Assembly (NCBI RefSeq): GCF_000018585.1
Contig: NC_009976.1
Coordinates: forward strand, 1,605,941-1,669,940
Direction of reading: 5' to 3'
Length of the DNA stretch: 64,000 bases
From: Prochlorococcus marinus str. MIT 9211
GTDB taxonomy: Bacteria; Cyanobacteriota; Cyanobacteriia; PCC-6307; Cyanobiaceae
Shown here: positions 19,569 to 31,599 of the stretch, piece by piece
Layout: every line of letters begins with the position of its first letter
How positions within the stretch are numbered: position 1 is the stretch's first letter
Program-made: the position numbers and the translations under genes
The notes under the pieces: generated by a model
Told to the model about the DNA's origin: nothing
Database searches by the model: none
Seen by the model: only the letters and a program-made list of their open reading frames with translations

Positions 19569-19964
19569 TTAATTGGCCGCAATCTTACTTGCATAAGAGT
19601 CGGCATCCATTAGCTGAGTTAATTCAGCAGAGTCAGACATACGAATTTGCAGTAGCCAACCTGCCCCATGAGGATCATTTTGGAGTTGCTCTGGATCAGC
19701 AAGGACAGCCTGATTAATTTGTAGGACCTCTCCACTTATAGGGGCATACATATCTTCAACAGCTTTTACCGATTCAACAGAGCCAAAGCTATTACCCCTA
19801 GATAAAAAAGCTCCCACATCAGGTAAGTCAACAAAAACAATGTCTCCCAGCTGATCAACAGCAAAGGCACTAATCCCAATTCGGACTAAATCTCCTTCCG
19901 GAAAAGCATATTCGTGACTGTCCGCGAAGCGAAATTGGTTAGGAAAATCAAAGGCCATGGTCAT
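19569..19964 (-). CDS. gcvH: Glycine cleavage system H protein
   Basis: Lipoylated shuttle protein between P, T and L proteins. The 131-residue protein shows the lipoyl attachment signature GSVESVKAVEDMYAP with the modified lysine at Lys67, and the usual beta-barrel pattern (ISAFAVDQLGDIVFVDLP before it and ISGEVLQIN after it). A second in-frame ATG lies two codons after the first. It is immediately upstream of gcvP, and 14 bases downstream of a PLP lyase-like gene on the same strand, suggesting one transcript. Confidence 0.97.
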   Translation of the reverse strand: MTMAFDFPNQFRFADSHEYAFPEGDLVRIGISAFAVDQLGDIVFVDLPDVGAFLSRGNSFGSVESVKAVEDMYAPISGEVLQINQAVLADPEQLQNDPHGAGWLLQIRMSDSAELTQLMDADSYASKIAAN

Positions 19965-19978
19965 GGGCCAAACGTTAT

Positions 19979-21280
19979 TTAAGTAGTCTGGGGTAAATCT
20001 ATAAAACCTGCTCGCACTAATGCAACAAGTGCACGAATCAGTGCAATTTTGATATGAGAGCGATGCGTCCCACCTTGCACAAAAAGATTATATGGTGACT
20101 TTAATGGTGCATCTGCAGAAAATTCACTTGTGCTTCCATCAATGAATGTTCCACCAGCCATAATTAAATCAGTTTGATAGCCAGGCATTGCTGAAGGAAG
20201 GGGATTTAAATAAGAACCTACGGGAGAGGAACGCTGGAAAGCTCTACAAACTTCTTTCAAAATCTCAGGTCTACCTAAGCGAACCGCTTGGATTAAATCG
20301 CTGCGATGTTGACTAGGTAATGGTTGCACATCAAATCCTAGAGAATTAAAAACACCTGCGACAAGGTCAGCTCCTATTAAAGCTTCTGCAACCATTTGAG
20401 GAGCAAGAAATATACCTTGCAAAATAATTCGATTTAAGTGCAGTCCAGAGCCGCCTTGAGTTCCTATACCAGGAGCAGTCAATCTGCAACATGCCTTCTC
20501 AACTAATGCTGAACGCCCAGCTAGATAACCTCCTGTAGGAACTATTGTGCCGCCAGGGTTTTTAATTAGTGAACCTGCAATTAAATCTGCCCCCACAGCT
20601 GTGGGTTCACTTTCTTCAACAAACTCGCCATAACAGTTATCTACAAAGCAAGTACATTCAGGTTGTCGACTATGAATCAATTTGCATATAGACTTAATCT
20701 GACTAATAGATAAAGAAGGTCTCCAAGAATATCCACAACTTCTCTGAATAAAAATCATTTTTCGAGGAATACTTAAAGCCTTTTCCAATTCAGATAGAGT
20801 CAATTTCTGATTTTTATAAATAGATATCTCTTCATAATTAATACCAAAATCAATAAGTGATCCCTGTCCAGACCCTTTTATTCCAATAACTTCCTCTAAG
20901 GTGTCATAGGGAGGACCAGTGATTGACAACAAATTATCTCCAGGCCTTAGAACACCAAATAAAGCAGTCGTAATTGCATGGGTTCCACTAACAAATTGTA
21001 TTCTTACCGCAGCTTTCTCAGCGCCAAAAATCTTGGCAAATACTCTATCAATTAAATCTTTTCCTAAATCACCATGGCCATAACCATTGGAAGACGCAAA
21101 ATGCTGAGTTCCCAAGCCTTCTTTTGAAAAAGCATCTAAAACTTTCTCAAGTCGTAATGAAACATCATCAGTTCTCTTCTTAGCCAAAGGGTATAGCTGA
21201 TTTTCAATTGAACAAACAAATCGATTAGCCCATTCTTGAACTAATTTTTCATCGTAAATACCACTTTTTAATCTCTGCAC
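19979..21280 (-). CDS. PLP-dependent Cys/Met-metabolism-type enzyme ('aluminium resistance'/methionine gamma-lyase-like family)
   Basis: A 433-residue fold-type I PLP protein of the family often named aluminium resistance protein or methionine gamma-lyase-like. FVSGTHAITTALFGVLRPGD near 97-116 forms the cofactor phosphate pocket, FVDNCYGEF near 212-220 contains the aspartate expected to contact the pyridine nitrogen, and the likely Schiff-base lysine is in GSLIKNPGG at about 241. It begins with GTG. The reaction in cyanobacteria is not established; a C-S lyase activity is only inferred from the fold. It precedes gcvH by 14 bases. Confidence 0.8.
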   Translation of the reverse strand: MQRLKSGIYDEKLVQEWANRFVCSIENQLYPLAKKRTDDVSLRLEKVLDAFSKEGLGTQHFASSNGYGHGDLGKDLIDRVFAKIFGAEKAAVRIQFVSGTHAITTALFGVLRPGDNLLSITGPPYDTLEEVIGIKGSGQGSLIDFGINYEEISIYKNQKLTLSELEKALSIPRKMIFIQRSCGYSWRPSLSISQIKSICKLIHSRQPECTCFVDNCYGEFVEESEPTAVGADLIAGSLIKNPGGTIVPTGGYLAGRSALVEKACCRLTAPGIGTQGGSGLHLNRIILQGIFLAPQMVAEALIGADLVAGVFNSLGFDVQPLPSQHRSDLIQAVRLGRPEILKEVCRAFQRSSPVGSYLNPLPSAMPGYQTDLIMAGGTFIDGSTSEFSADAPLKSPYNLFVQGGTHRSHIKIALIRALVALVRAGFIDLPQTT

Positions 21281-21308
21281 AATCTTATTTAAAAAACAAA
21301 AAGTATTA

Positions 21309-22016
21309 TTATAAGTCTCTCAAACAATCAGCACGGGAGCGTAAATCCTGCAAAAAGGCATCAGCACCTTGCAACTCAGAGTTACTAATAGTCTGATATG
21401 TGGCGTACAAGTCTAATAATTCCCCATCTAATTCTTCAGCCGTGTAATCCCTCAACCCTGCCATTACAGCTGCAAACCTCTCTCTTCGATGAGGCTTCTG
21501 AACTGGATAAGCCGCCATCAGTTTTTCACGGCACTGACGCCATGGTCTGCTATTACATAAGTAATCGGCTAATGCTGCGCTGAGCATGATCGCTTCATCC
21601 TCTTCAATAAACCAATCAAAAGAAGAAGGTAAAGGAGTCAAGCCAACAAAAATTTCAAACAAATCACCCGCTGAAAGTGGTTGCTCATCATCACCAACCA
21701 AAGGTAGCGCTGAATCAAGAAGAATTTTTAATAAGTCAGGATGATCTTGCTCAAGATGATTTTTTACATGACCTATACCTTGATACAGAACATGATTAAT
21801 TTGGGCAAAAGCTAAAAATACTTCTGGCCCTGGGGAAACAAGCTTGCCATTACGAAGGTTAGAAATTTGAGAATTATGTATGCGTCCCAAATCTAGAGAT
21901 TCTGCAAGTGCAGGCAAAACCTTATGAGACCAACCATTACGCTCATGCCATACATGAATAAGGTGGGCCATAGCCCTCCTTCCACTTGCCAATCGATCGC
22001 GATAACCGTTACTCAC
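21309..22016 (-). CDS. Conserved-looking protein of unknown function with an HTH-like N-terminal region
   Basis: A 235-residue soluble protein that I cannot assign. GTG at 22014-22016 is the longest start; an ATG 15 codons in (MAHLIHVWHERNGWS) is an alternative. Residues about 25-70 read like an Xre-type helix-turn-helix (LAESLDLGRIHNSQISNLRNGK), which may bind DNA. The rest is mainly helical with many acidic residues. It is the first gene of a minus-strand run leading to the PLP lyase-like gene, gcvH and gcvP, so an autoregulatory or pathway-linked role is possible but unproven. Confidence 0.65.
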   Translation of the reverse strand: MSNGYRDRLASGRRAMAHLIHVWHERNGWSHKVLPALAESLDLGRIHNSQISNLRNGKLVSPGPEVFLAFAQINHVLYQGIGHVKNHLEQDHPDLLKILLDSALPLVGDDEQPLSAGDLFEIFVGLTPLPSSFDWFIEEDEAIMLSAALADYLCNSRPWRQCREKLMAAYPVQKPHRRERFAAVMAGLRDYTAEELDGELLDLYATYQTISNSELQGADAFLQDLRSRADCLRDL

Positions 22017-22018
22017 GA

Positions 22019-22034
22019 AATCATTGAAATGATT
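22019..22034. promoter_or_regulatory. Perfect palindrome before the HTH-like gene
   Basis: AATCATT, two bases, AATGATT: a perfect 7+7 inverted repeat placed 2 bases upstream of the GTG of the 21309-22016 gene and within the 82-base divergent spacer to the desaturase. The position overlaps where a ribosome would bind, so it could be an operator for the adjacent HTH-like protein or an mRNA hairpin. Confidence 0.35.
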
Positions 22035-22098
22035 AACCTCTATTTGTGATATTGATACTTATCAGTTATTATAAGCTACCTTTAATCGGATCGTAATA

Positions 22099-23043
22099 GT
22101 GGTTTCCAGTGTTATTGGACCAAGCGCCCCATTAAGAAGGCCGGTTTCTGCAAGTAAAGCTCTTGCTGCGTCTACCAAACTTCAAATTCAAACACCTATC
22201 AATAATAAGAATAAGCTCAAGCCATTAGGGAAATTTGAACGGCGCTGGGGAACAATTATTTTTATGTTTGCAATTCATGCTTTAACAATATTTGCATTAC
22301 AACCAAAATTTTGGAGTGTGCAAGCTGTTAGTGCATTGTTAGTTATGTACTGGGTAACTGCTTGTCTTGGAGTCACACTTGGATATCACAGATTGCTATC
22401 TCATCGTTCTTTCCAAGTTCCAAGATGGCTTGAAAGATTCTTTGCTACTTGTGGAGCTTTAAGTTGCCAACATGGTCCAATTGATTGGGTAGGCCTCCAT
22501 CGTCACCATCACACTTTTTCAGATACCGACGCAGATCATCACAATAGTAATAAAGGATTCTGGTGGAGTCATATGGGATGGATGTTTGAGGACGTACCTG
22601 CTTTAGGCACAGTGCCTCGGTTTACAGGTGATTTAGTAAAAGATCCTTATTATCTATTTCTAAATCAACATTTTTTACTTTTGCAAATTCCACTAGGCGC
22701 TTTTCTTTTTTGGATAGGGACTATTAGCGAAGTAGGTGGATGGTCGATGGTTCTATGGGGAATCCCGCTACGTTTAGTAGTTGTTTATCACGTCACTTGG
22801 TTAGTTAATTCAGCCACACATTGTTGGGGAAGTGTTGCTTATGAAAGCGGGGATCGATCAAGAAATAACCGATGGGTCGCTGCACTGACATTTGGTGAAG
22901 GTTGGCACAATAATCATCACGCATTTCCAAGTTCTGCTAAGCAGGGACTTCAAAAAGGTCAAATAGATCTAACTTGGGAACATATACGATTTCTCAAGCG
23001 ATTAGGTTTGGCTAGAAAAATTCGGCTGCCTATGACGTTCTAA
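22099..23043 (+). CDS. desC: Acyl-lipid delta-9 fatty acid desaturase
   Basis: Membrane di-iron desaturase that introduces the first double bond into stearoyl or palmitoyl chains on lipids. The three histidine boxes are intact: HRLLSH at 97-102, HRHHH at 134-138 and HNNHH at 270-274. Hydrophobic pairs lie at about 52-92 and 190-238. The N-terminal 45 residues are a polar extension. GTG at 22099 is the start; no better ATG is seen before the first helix. It is divergent from the HTH-like gene and precedes rplI by 41 bases. Confidence 0.92.
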   Translation: MVSSVIGPSAPLRRPVSASKALAASTKLQIQTPINNKNKLKPLGKFERRWGTIIFMFAIHALTIFALQPKFWSVQAVSALLVMYWVTACLGVTLGYHRLLSHRSFQVPRWLERFFATCGALSCQHGPIDWVGLHRHHHTFSDTDADHHNSNKGFWWSHMGWMFEDVPALGTVPRFTGDLVKDPYYLFLNQHFLLLQIPLGAFLFWIGTISEVGGWSMVLWGIPLRLVVVYHVTWLVNSATHCWGSVAYESGDRSRNNRWVAALTFGEGWHNNHHAFPSSAKQGLQKGQIDLTWEHIRFLKRLGLARKIRLPMTF

Positions 23044-23084
23044 ACTGATAAAACAGAGATCGGAAGATTTTTCCTGAATGCATT

Positions 23085-23543
23085 ATGGCCAAAAGAGTAC
23101 AGCTTGTTTTAAAAGAAGACATTCTTAGTCTTGGTAAGGATGGTGATGTTGTAGAGGTTGCTCCTGGCTATGCTCGAAATTTTCTACTGCCCCATGGGAA
23201 AGCCTTGCCAGTAACACCTGCAGTAATGAAACAAGTAGAGCATCGAAGAGCAAAACAAAAAGAACATGAAGCAGCTCTCAAAGATGAAGCCCTGGCATTT
23301 GAGACAGCTCTCAAAACAATTGGACGATTCACAGTTAAAAAACAAGTTGGAGATGATGGTGTTTTATTTGGAACAGTGACTAATGGAGATATTGCTGAAG
23401 CAATTGAAAAAGCTACTGAAAAAGAAATAGATAGACGAACTATCAGTGTTCCTGAAGTCCATGCAATAGGCCAATATAAAGTGCAAATCAAACTTCATCA
23501 TGAAGTCACTGCTGAAATTAATCTTGAAGTAGTTAGTTATTAA
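23085..23543 (+). CDS. rplI: 50S ribosomal protein L9
   Basis: A 152-residue L9 of normal size. The N-terminal rRNA-binding domain reads [19 protein letters not shown] and [16 protein letters not shown], followed by the long central helix (about 45-75) and the C-terminal domain containing [20 protein letters not shown]. dnaB follows after 40 bases, and the rplI-dnaB neighbourhood is widespread in bacteria, which supports both calls. Confidence 0.97.
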   Translation: MAKRVQLVLKEDILSLGKDGDVVEVAPGYARNFLLPHGKALPVTPAVMKQVEHRRAKQKEHEAALKDEALAFETALKTIGRFTVKKQVGDDGVLFGTVTNGDIAEAIEKATEKEIDRRTISVPEVHAIGQYKVQIKLHHEVTAEINLEVVSY

Positions 23544-23583
23544 TTGCTCCAAAAATCAACCTCTCCAGCCAATACCCTAATCA

Positions 23584-24999
23584 ATGGTTAGTGTTCCTTT
23601 CCCAAAAAATGGAGATACATCCAAAGGCGATGGAAAGATTGCTAGAAAATATCAAAAATCGCTAGAGCCTAATTTTGAAGCTCAACAAGATCTAATCCCA
23701 CCTCAAAATCTTGAAGCAGAAGAAGCAGTCTTAGGAGGTATTTTATTAGATCCTGATGCAATAAGTCGAATAGCTGATTTAGTGCAACCTGAAGCTTTTT
23801 ATCTAAATGCCCATAGAGAAATATTCCGAACTGCATTAATGCTTCATAGCCAGGGAAAGCCTACTGATTTAACTGCAATGAGCGCTTGGTTAGCCGACAC
23901 AGGCTCATTGGAAAAAGTTGGAGGCAATAATCGACTAGTTGAACTTGTAGAAAGAGTTGCTTCCACAGCCTCAATAGAACAAGTAGCAAAATTAATCACT
24001 GATAAATTTGTTCGTCGTCAACTCATTAGATCCGGCAATGAAGTAATCAAGCTGAGTTTTGATCAAACCATGGCTACTGATGAGGTATTGGATAAAGCTG
24101 AGCAAAAGATTTTCGCAATTAGTCAAGACCAACCTTCCAAAGGACTTATACCAACTTCGGAAATTCTCACATCAACATTTAACGAAATTGAAAGCCGATC
24201 TTTAGGGACTTCAGTTGCTGGTATACCAGTCAATTTCTATGACCTTGACGCAATGACCCAAGGACTACAACGAAGCGACCTAATTATTGTGGCTGGAAGA
24301 CCAGCAATGGGCAAAACATCTATTGTTCTAAATCTCGCAAAAAATGTTGCAGAGCTACATCAACTTCCTGTTTGCGTATTCAGTCTTGAAATGAGTAAAG
24401 AACAACTAACATATCGACTACTTTCTATGGAGGTTGGCATAGAAAGTGGAAGGCTGAGAACAGGTCGCCTCAATCAAGAAGAATGGCCGCTACTAGGCCA
24501 AGGAATCAATACTCTGGGACAACTGCCAATTTACATAGATGACAAACCAAACTTAAGTGTCTTAGAAATGAGGTCATTAAGTCGTCGCTTAATCGCTGAG
24601 CAAGGAAAAGAACTAGGACTCATTGTTATTGACTATCTACAACTAATGGAGGGATCAACACCTGATAACAGAGTTCAAGAACTGTCCCGCATCACAAGAG
24701 GTCTAAAAGCTATGGCCAGAGAGCTAAAGGTTCCTGTCATAGCTCTTTCCCAACTAAGTCGAGGTGTTGAATCTCGAACCAATAAAAGACCAATGCTTAG
24801 CGATCTCCGAGAGTCTGGCTCTATTGAACAAGATGCAGATTTAGTTCTAATGATCTACCGCGATGAGTACTACAATCCAGAGACACCCGATAGAGGAGTT
24901 ACAGAAGTCATAGTGACAAAGCATAGAAATGGTCCGATTGGAACAGTTAAGTTACTTTTTGAGCCACAATTCACAAGATTCCGAAACCTTGCAAGCTAA
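23584..24999 (+). CDS. dnaB: Replicative DNA helicase DnaB
   Basis: Hexameric 5'-3' helicase of the replication fork. The 471-residue protein has the N-terminal DnaG-interaction domain (about 40-140, beginning PPQNLEAEEAVLGGILLD) and the RecA-like C-terminal domain with Walker A (GRPAMGKT) at 238-245 and Walker B (LIVIDYLQLM) near 350. The family's RESGSIEQDAD motif is intact. Some cyanobacterial dnaB genes contain an intein; this one is continuous. It lies between rplI and mnmG. Confidence 0.97.
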   Translation: MVSVPFPKNGDTSKGDGKIARKYQKSLEPNFEAQQDLIPPQNLEAEEAVLGGILLDPDAISRIADLVQPEAFYLNAHREIFRTALMLHSQGKPTDLTAMSAWLADTGSLEKVGGNNRLVELVERVASTASIEQVAKLITDKFVRRQLIRSGNEVIKLSFDQTMATDEVLDKAEQKIFAISQDQPSKGLIPTSEILTSTFNEIESRSLGTSVAGIPVNFYDLDAMTQGLQRSDLIIVAGRPAMGKTSIVLNLAKNVAELHQLPVCVFSLEMSKEQLTYRLLSMEVGIESGRLRTGRLNQEEWPLLGQGINTLGQLPIYIDDKPNLSVLEMRSLSRRLIAEQGKELGLIVIDYLQLMEGSTPDNRVQELSRITRGLKAMARELKVPVIALSQLSRGVESRTNKRPMLSDLRESGSIEQDADLVLMIYRDEYYNPETPDRGVTEVIVTKHRNGPIGTVKLLFEPQFTRFRNLAS

Positions 25000-25040
25000 G
25001 CAAACCATCCACTCTCTAATCAGAATTAAATAATGTAGAT

Positions 25041-27014
25041 ATGAACAAATTATTAGATGCAACGGAAAGCTTTGATGTGATTGTTGTAGGAGGTGGACAT
25101 GCAGGATGCGAAGCAGCAATTACTACAGCAAAGTTAGGGTTTTCAACTGCATTATTTACACTGAATCTTGATCGTATTGCTTGGCAACCCTGCAATCCTG
25201 CAGTTGGAGGCCCAGCTAAAAGTCAGTTAGTTCATGAAGTCGATGCTCTTGGAGGTGTTATTGGTCGATTAGCAGATACAACAGCAATACAAAAAAGAAT
25301 ACTTAATGCAAGTCGAGGGCCTGCAGTATGGGCATTACGCGCACAAACCGACAAACGTCAGTATGTGAAGCAAATGCTGCAATTACTCCAAAACACACCA
25401 AATCTGCACCTTCGCGAAGCAATGGTGACCGGTCTTGAAGTCGATCCAAATAATTCAAAAGTGTCTAATGAGAATCACACCGGTTGGATTAAAGGCATCA
25501 AAACTTATTTCGGAAGTATCTATTTAGCCAAAGCAGTTATTTTAACAACTGGAACATTTCTTAGAGGAAGAATTTGGATCGGTAATCAATCCATGGCAGC
25601 TGGTCGCGCAGGCGAACAACCTGCAGAAGGTCTAACAGAAGCATTACAAGAACTTGGTTTTCAAACCGATCGATTAAAAACCGGTACACCAGCAAGAATT
25701 GACCGGAGAAGCATTAACCTGCACGCACTCGAAGAGCAAAAAAGCGATGCAGCAAATCGTTTCTTTTCTTTTGATCCAACAGCATGGAAAAGTGGCAAGC
25801 AAATAAGTTGTCATATAACTCGCACAACAACGGCAACTCATCAATTAGTCAAAGATAACCTTCAGCACACTCCTATATATGGAGGTTTTATTGATAGCAA
25901 AGGGCCTCGATATTGCCCATCTATTGAAGACAAAATTGTTCGTTTTAGTGATAAGGAATCACATCAAATTTTTCTGGAACCGGAAGGACTTGATACCCCA
26001 GAGATCTATGTCCAAGGCTTTTCTACTGGTTTGCCTGAAAAACTCCAACTTAAATTATTACAAACTCTGCCTGGACTAGAAAAATGCATCATGCTACGGC
26101 CAGCTTATGCGGTCGAGTATGACTATATTCCTGCAACACAGCTTCTACCTTCTCTAGAGACCAAAAAGATCAAAGGTCTTTTCAGTGCAGGCCAACTTAA
26201 TGGAACAACGGGATATGAAGAAGCTGCCGCTCAAGGTTTAGTCGCAGGAATCAATGCAACAAGGTTGATTCAACAAAAGGAAGCGCTTCATTTCCCAAGA
26301 GAAGAAAGTTATATCGGTACCATGATTGATGATCTCGTCCATAAAGATTTACGTGAACCTTATAGAGTATTAACTAGTCGCAGTGAATATCGTCTTCTTC
26401 TAAGAGGTGATAATGCAGACCGTCGATTGACACCGCTTGGACATAAGCTGGGCTTAATTGATCAGCGTCGATGGGATATTTTTAAAGCTAAGCATAATGC
26501 ACTAAATAACGAAAAAATCCGATTGGAAACGCAACGGGTAAAAGCTAGTGATTCAATTGCATTGGAGCTGGAGAAAGAAACTGGTGCTGCAATTAAAGGT
26601 TCAATAAGTCTTGCCAATTTACTGCGTAGGCCAGGGACGCATATGTCTACTCTCCTTAGATATCAATTAATCAATAATGATATTCCATTAGATGTTAGAG
26701 AAGGGGTAGAAATAGATATTAAATATAGTGGATATTTAGAACGTCAAAAAGCACAGGTAGATCAAATTCAAAAACAAAGTAAAAAACCTATACCTACAGA
26801 AATCAATTACGAATCAATAACAACCCTTTCAAAAGAAGCACGCGAAAAATTAACTATTCGTAGACCAAAAAATTTCGGTGAAGCAGGTCTGATTCCTGGG
26901 GTCAGCAAAGCTGACCTTACAGCACTTTTAGTTTGGCTAAAAATACAAAACCGAAAACAGTTAGAGAAAGCCAAACCAAACATTAAACAATCAACTCCAG
27001 GAGGGTCCTTCTGA
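25041..27014 (+). CDS. mnmG: tRNA uridine 5-carboxymethylaminomethyl modification enzyme MnmG
   Basis: FAD-dependent partner of MnmE that modifies the wobble uridine of several tRNAs. The 657-residue protein has the FAD-binding loop [12 protein letters not shown] (15-26), [14 protein letters not shown] near 50-63, and [21 protein letters not shown] in the second dinucleotide domain, followed by the helical tRNA-binding end. The last residues (STPGGSF) are encoded by sequence that also supplies an AGGAGG for the next gene, and its TGA overlaps that gene's apparent CTG start. Confidence 0.97.
   Translation: MNKLLDATESFDVIVVGGGHAGCEAAITTAKLGFSTALFTLNLDRIAWQPCNPAVGGPAKSQLVHEVDALGGVIGRLADTTAIQKRILNASRGPAVWALRAQTDKRQYVKQMLQLLQNTPNLHLREAMVTGLEVDPNNSKVSNENHTGWIKGIKTYFGSIYLAKAVILTTGTFLRGRIWIGNQSMAAGRAGEQPAEGLTEALQELGFQTDRLKTGTPARIDRRSINLHALEEQKSDAANRFFSFDPTAWKSGKQISCHITRTTTATHQLVKDNLQHTPIYGGFIDSKGPRYCPSIEDKIVRFSDKESHQIFLEPEGLDTPEIYVQGFSTGLPEKLQLKLLQTLPGLEKCIMLRPAYAVEYDYIPATQLLPSLETKKIKGLFSAGQLNGTTGYEEAAAQGLVAGINATRLIQQKEALHFPREESYIGTMIDDLVHKDLREPYRVLTSRSEYRLLLRGDNADRRLTPLGHKLGLIDQRRWDIFKAKHNALNNEKIRLETQRVKASDSIALELEKETGAAIKGSISLANLLRRPGTHMSTLLRYQLINNDIPLDVREGVEIDIKYSGYLERQKAQVDQIQKQSKKPIPTEINYESITTLSKEAREKLTIRRPKNFGEAGLIPGVSKADLTALLVWLKIQNRKQLEKAKPNIKQSTPGGSF
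26999..27004 (+). promoter_or_regulatory. Perfect Shine-Dalgarno (AGGAGG) deciding the CTG start
   Basis: AGGAGG inside the last codons of mnmG is followed after 6 bases by CTG (27011-27013) in the open frame of the chorismate-lyase gene. No ATG, GTG or TTG in that frame lies between the upstream in-frame TAA and 27116. Confidence 0.6.
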
Positions 27015-27592
27015 AAAACAAATTACTAAATTCGCCGATCGCGATTTGGGAAGCTCCTACTGATTCAGTTTTATCTGGCAAAGCTGCTCAAACACTATCT
27101 GGAGCATGGCAATTAATGCTGTTAGGGGATGGCAGTCCAACACGGCATCTGAATCTCCTAACTGGACATAAGGTGAAAGTAAATCTAATTGCAATGCAGG
27201 CAGAAGAAACACAAAATGCAGAAGCACCTATAGAGGTGGAAGAGTTAAAGGCTCCGCTTATTAGACGTCAAGTATGGTTAGAATGTGGTTCCCAGACTCT
27301 TGCATGGGCAGAGAGTTGGTGGAATCAACAAGAAGCTGAACATCATTTACAAAATAAGGATCAACCAATTTGGGATAGCCTCACAAAAGGTCGTTCAGAA
27401 CTCTTTCGTGAAGTCGATGGACTCGCATTAGTCACCGCCAGCTGGCTAGAGACAAAATTCAACCAAGAAGGTCCCTTTTGGAGTAGACATTATAGATTTT
27501 TCCGTAAGGAAAAGGAGCTTACAGTGATACGAGAAGTATTTAATCCCGATTTAGAAGCCTGGCTAGGACCCACACCAAGGCATGCACTTTAA
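27011..27592 (+). CDS. Chorismate pyruvate-lyase (DUF98/PF01947 type), apparent CTG start
   Basis: Removes pyruvate from chorismate to give 4-hydroxybenzoate for plastoquinone synthesis in cyanobacteria. From CTG the protein has 193 residues. Visible are [18 protein letters not shown] near 35-52, [18 protein letters not shown], then [11 protein letters not shown] and [15 protein letters not shown], which fit the PF01947 pattern. The first ATG (27116) would discard 35 codons that read as protein ([19 protein letters not shown]) and would start inside the conserved LMLLGDG segment. The CTG overlaps the mnmG stop (CTGA) behind a perfect AGGAGG. Function is from family resemblance. Confidence 0.8.
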   Translation: MKNKLLNSPIAIWEAPTDSVLSGKAAQTLSGAWQLMLLGDGSPTRHLNLLTGHKVKVNLIAMQAEETQNAEAPIEVEELKAPLIRRQVWLECGSQTLAWAESWWNQQEAEHHLQNKDQPIWDSLTKGRSELFREVDGLALVTASWLETKFNQEGPFWSRHYRFFRKEKELTVIREVFNPDLEAWLGPTPRHAL

Positions 27593-27593
27593 G

Positions 27594-28115
27594 TTAATCT
27601 TTTCTACGGCGAGATTTAGGCAAAGAACGATTAGAAGAAGCTCGAGACCTTTGGTCCCTCAATAAATTATCTGCCGAATCCATCTGCTCGTCAATTTGAG
27701 GTCGTTTCCACCGATCTAACTTAAAAGAAGAGTCATCAGGCCAAGATTCTGAAGAATCAGAGACTTGATCAGGCAACGATGAAGGAGAGATTGCCTTTTG
27801 GACCCGCAAGGAAACAGCCTGCAAAGGCCTTTTTTGATTAGGCAAAGAATTTTCTAAATTCCTAATTGATTTAGAACTTTCCATCCAATCATCCTCCTCT
27901 TCAAAAAACCAATCCAATTTGTCACCTACCCAACGTCCAACATTATCAAAGCTTGAACGATTCATTCCTAAATTTACCTCTCTTCTTAGTCCTGGTCGAT
28001 TGCCAGTAACACCATCAACAAATTGCCTGCCAGTTTCAATCCACCTATCCATACGACGCTCCAAAGGATCATTAGATCGGTTGCGCCGGTTATTGAATTT
28101 ACGACTAATATCCAT
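27594..28115 (-). CDS. Charged protein of unknown function
   Basis: A 173-residue protein I cannot assign. The N-terminal 85 residues look ordered and conserved-like: DPLERRMDRWIETGRQFVDG, then GRWVGDKLDWFFEEEDDW. The C-terminal half is low complexity, rich in Ser, Asp, Arg and Pro, and ends in a basic cluster (SLPKSRRRKD). It has no membrane helix or metal-binding motif. It converges with the chorismate-lyase gene with one base between stops, and lies 103 bases downstream of the SprT-like gene. Confidence 0.7.
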   Translation of the reverse strand: MDISRKFNNRRNRSNDPLERRMDRWIETGRQFVDGVTGNRPGLRREVNLGMNRSSFDNVGRWVGDKLDWFFEEEDDWMESSKSIRNLENSLPNQKRPLQAVSLRVQKAISPSSLPDQVSDSSESWPDDSSFKLDRWKRPQIDEQMDSADNLLRDQRSRASSNRSLPKSRRRKD

Positions 28116-28218
28116 GCAATAAAATTAATGATATTTAGGTTAGAAATTAGAATCTTTTGATAAATCGATTCAAAGAATAAAAATCACGCCTCTAGAAACT
28201 CAAGAAAATAACGTGCGA

Positions 28219-28797
28219 TTAACCGTCTGATCGAATAGGTTCATAAGCTAAAACGCAACTACGGTCCCATTTTCCATCATGATTTACATCACAACACTGC
28301 TTACAAGCAGCCCCTCGCACGAGTCTTTTATAAGGAAAACGCTTACCACATGAAGGACAGATCCCCCACCACCTTGGTAATTTTGCAGGTACTGGAAATT
28401 GATGCCGAACACTAATTTGAAATTGATTTTGCAAAGAATTAATTTGATCCATTCTGGCGTGAAAATTTGGTCCATGCCCCTCTCTAATGCCCAAAATCAA
28501 ATCAATCCAGGCATGAATCATCTCATGACATAACGTGCTCTCTACTGCACTACGAGGAAGGTTTATCAAGACTGGACTAGATAAAACTATTTCACAAAAT
28601 TTCTGTCGATACCCTTTATAACCTCGCCGATATAAGCCAGCAGTGTTACGTAACCTGCCATCACTCCATCGAACAGAAACAATTGGACTTGTCCCTTTTG
28701 TAAGGACACCATCAAAAAATTCTCTGTTGAAACGATGAAAAATTGGCAAAAGCGGAATCAATGACATCAATGTATGCAGGGGGATGCCCTTCTTCAA
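28219..28797 (-). CDS. SprT-like zinc metalloprotease-family protein
   Basis: A 192-residue SprT-like protein. The metalloprotease motif reads CHEMIHAW near residue 90, giving HEMIH with a further histidine in EGHGPNFH about 16 residues on, as the family has. A C-terminal zinc ribbon is formed by CPSCGK and ACKQCC. Relatives such as SPRTN cleave DNA-protein crosslinks, but the activity of bacterial short forms is not established. It lies in the same direction as the charged unknown protein downstream and is divergent from the 28888 gene. Confidence 0.85.
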   Translation of the reverse strand: MKKGIPLHTLMSLIPLLPIFHRFNREFFDGVLTKGTSPIVSVRWSDGRLRNTAGLYRRGYKGYRQKFCEIVLSSPVLINLPRSAVESTLCHEMIHAWIDLILGIREGHGPNFHARMDQINSLQNQFQISVRHQFPVPAKLPRWWGICPSCGKRFPYKRLVRGAACKQCCDVNHDGKWDRSCVLAYEPIRSDG

Positions 28798-28887
28798 GCA
28801 ATAACATTCTGTCTAAAAGTTAGTGACTAGGGAACACTCTTCTTTCTAGAGTTAGAAAGTAAAACACTCTCAAGAGAAATTTCACCA

Positions 28888-31427
<2,540 letters not shown>

Positions 31428-31440
31428 CGTTACATCAACG

Positions 31441-31599
31441 ATGAGTCAACACAAAGTTTTTTCATTTATCAAATCTCCTTGTGGGAGAGCAAAGTTTCTT
31501 GAGTTATCTTCAAGAGCTGGGTTTTTATCTAAAATTAGACTTTCTTGGTTTATTGTAATCGCAACTCTAAGAGATTGGAATTTAGAAAATCCTGATTAA
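31441..31599 (+). CDS. Possible small protein downstream of ligA
   Basis: A 52-codon frame from ATG 31441, 13 bases after the ligA stop, starting MSQHKVFSFIKSPCGRAKF and containing a moderately hydrophobic stretch (IRLSWFIVIATL). It fills an otherwise empty gap and overlaps the convergent TVP38-type gene by four bases. No Shine-Dalgarno and no family are recognised, so it could be a chance frame. Confidence 0.3.
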   Translation: MSQHKVFSFIKSPCGRAKFLELSSRAGFLSKIRLSWFIVIATLRDWNLENPD

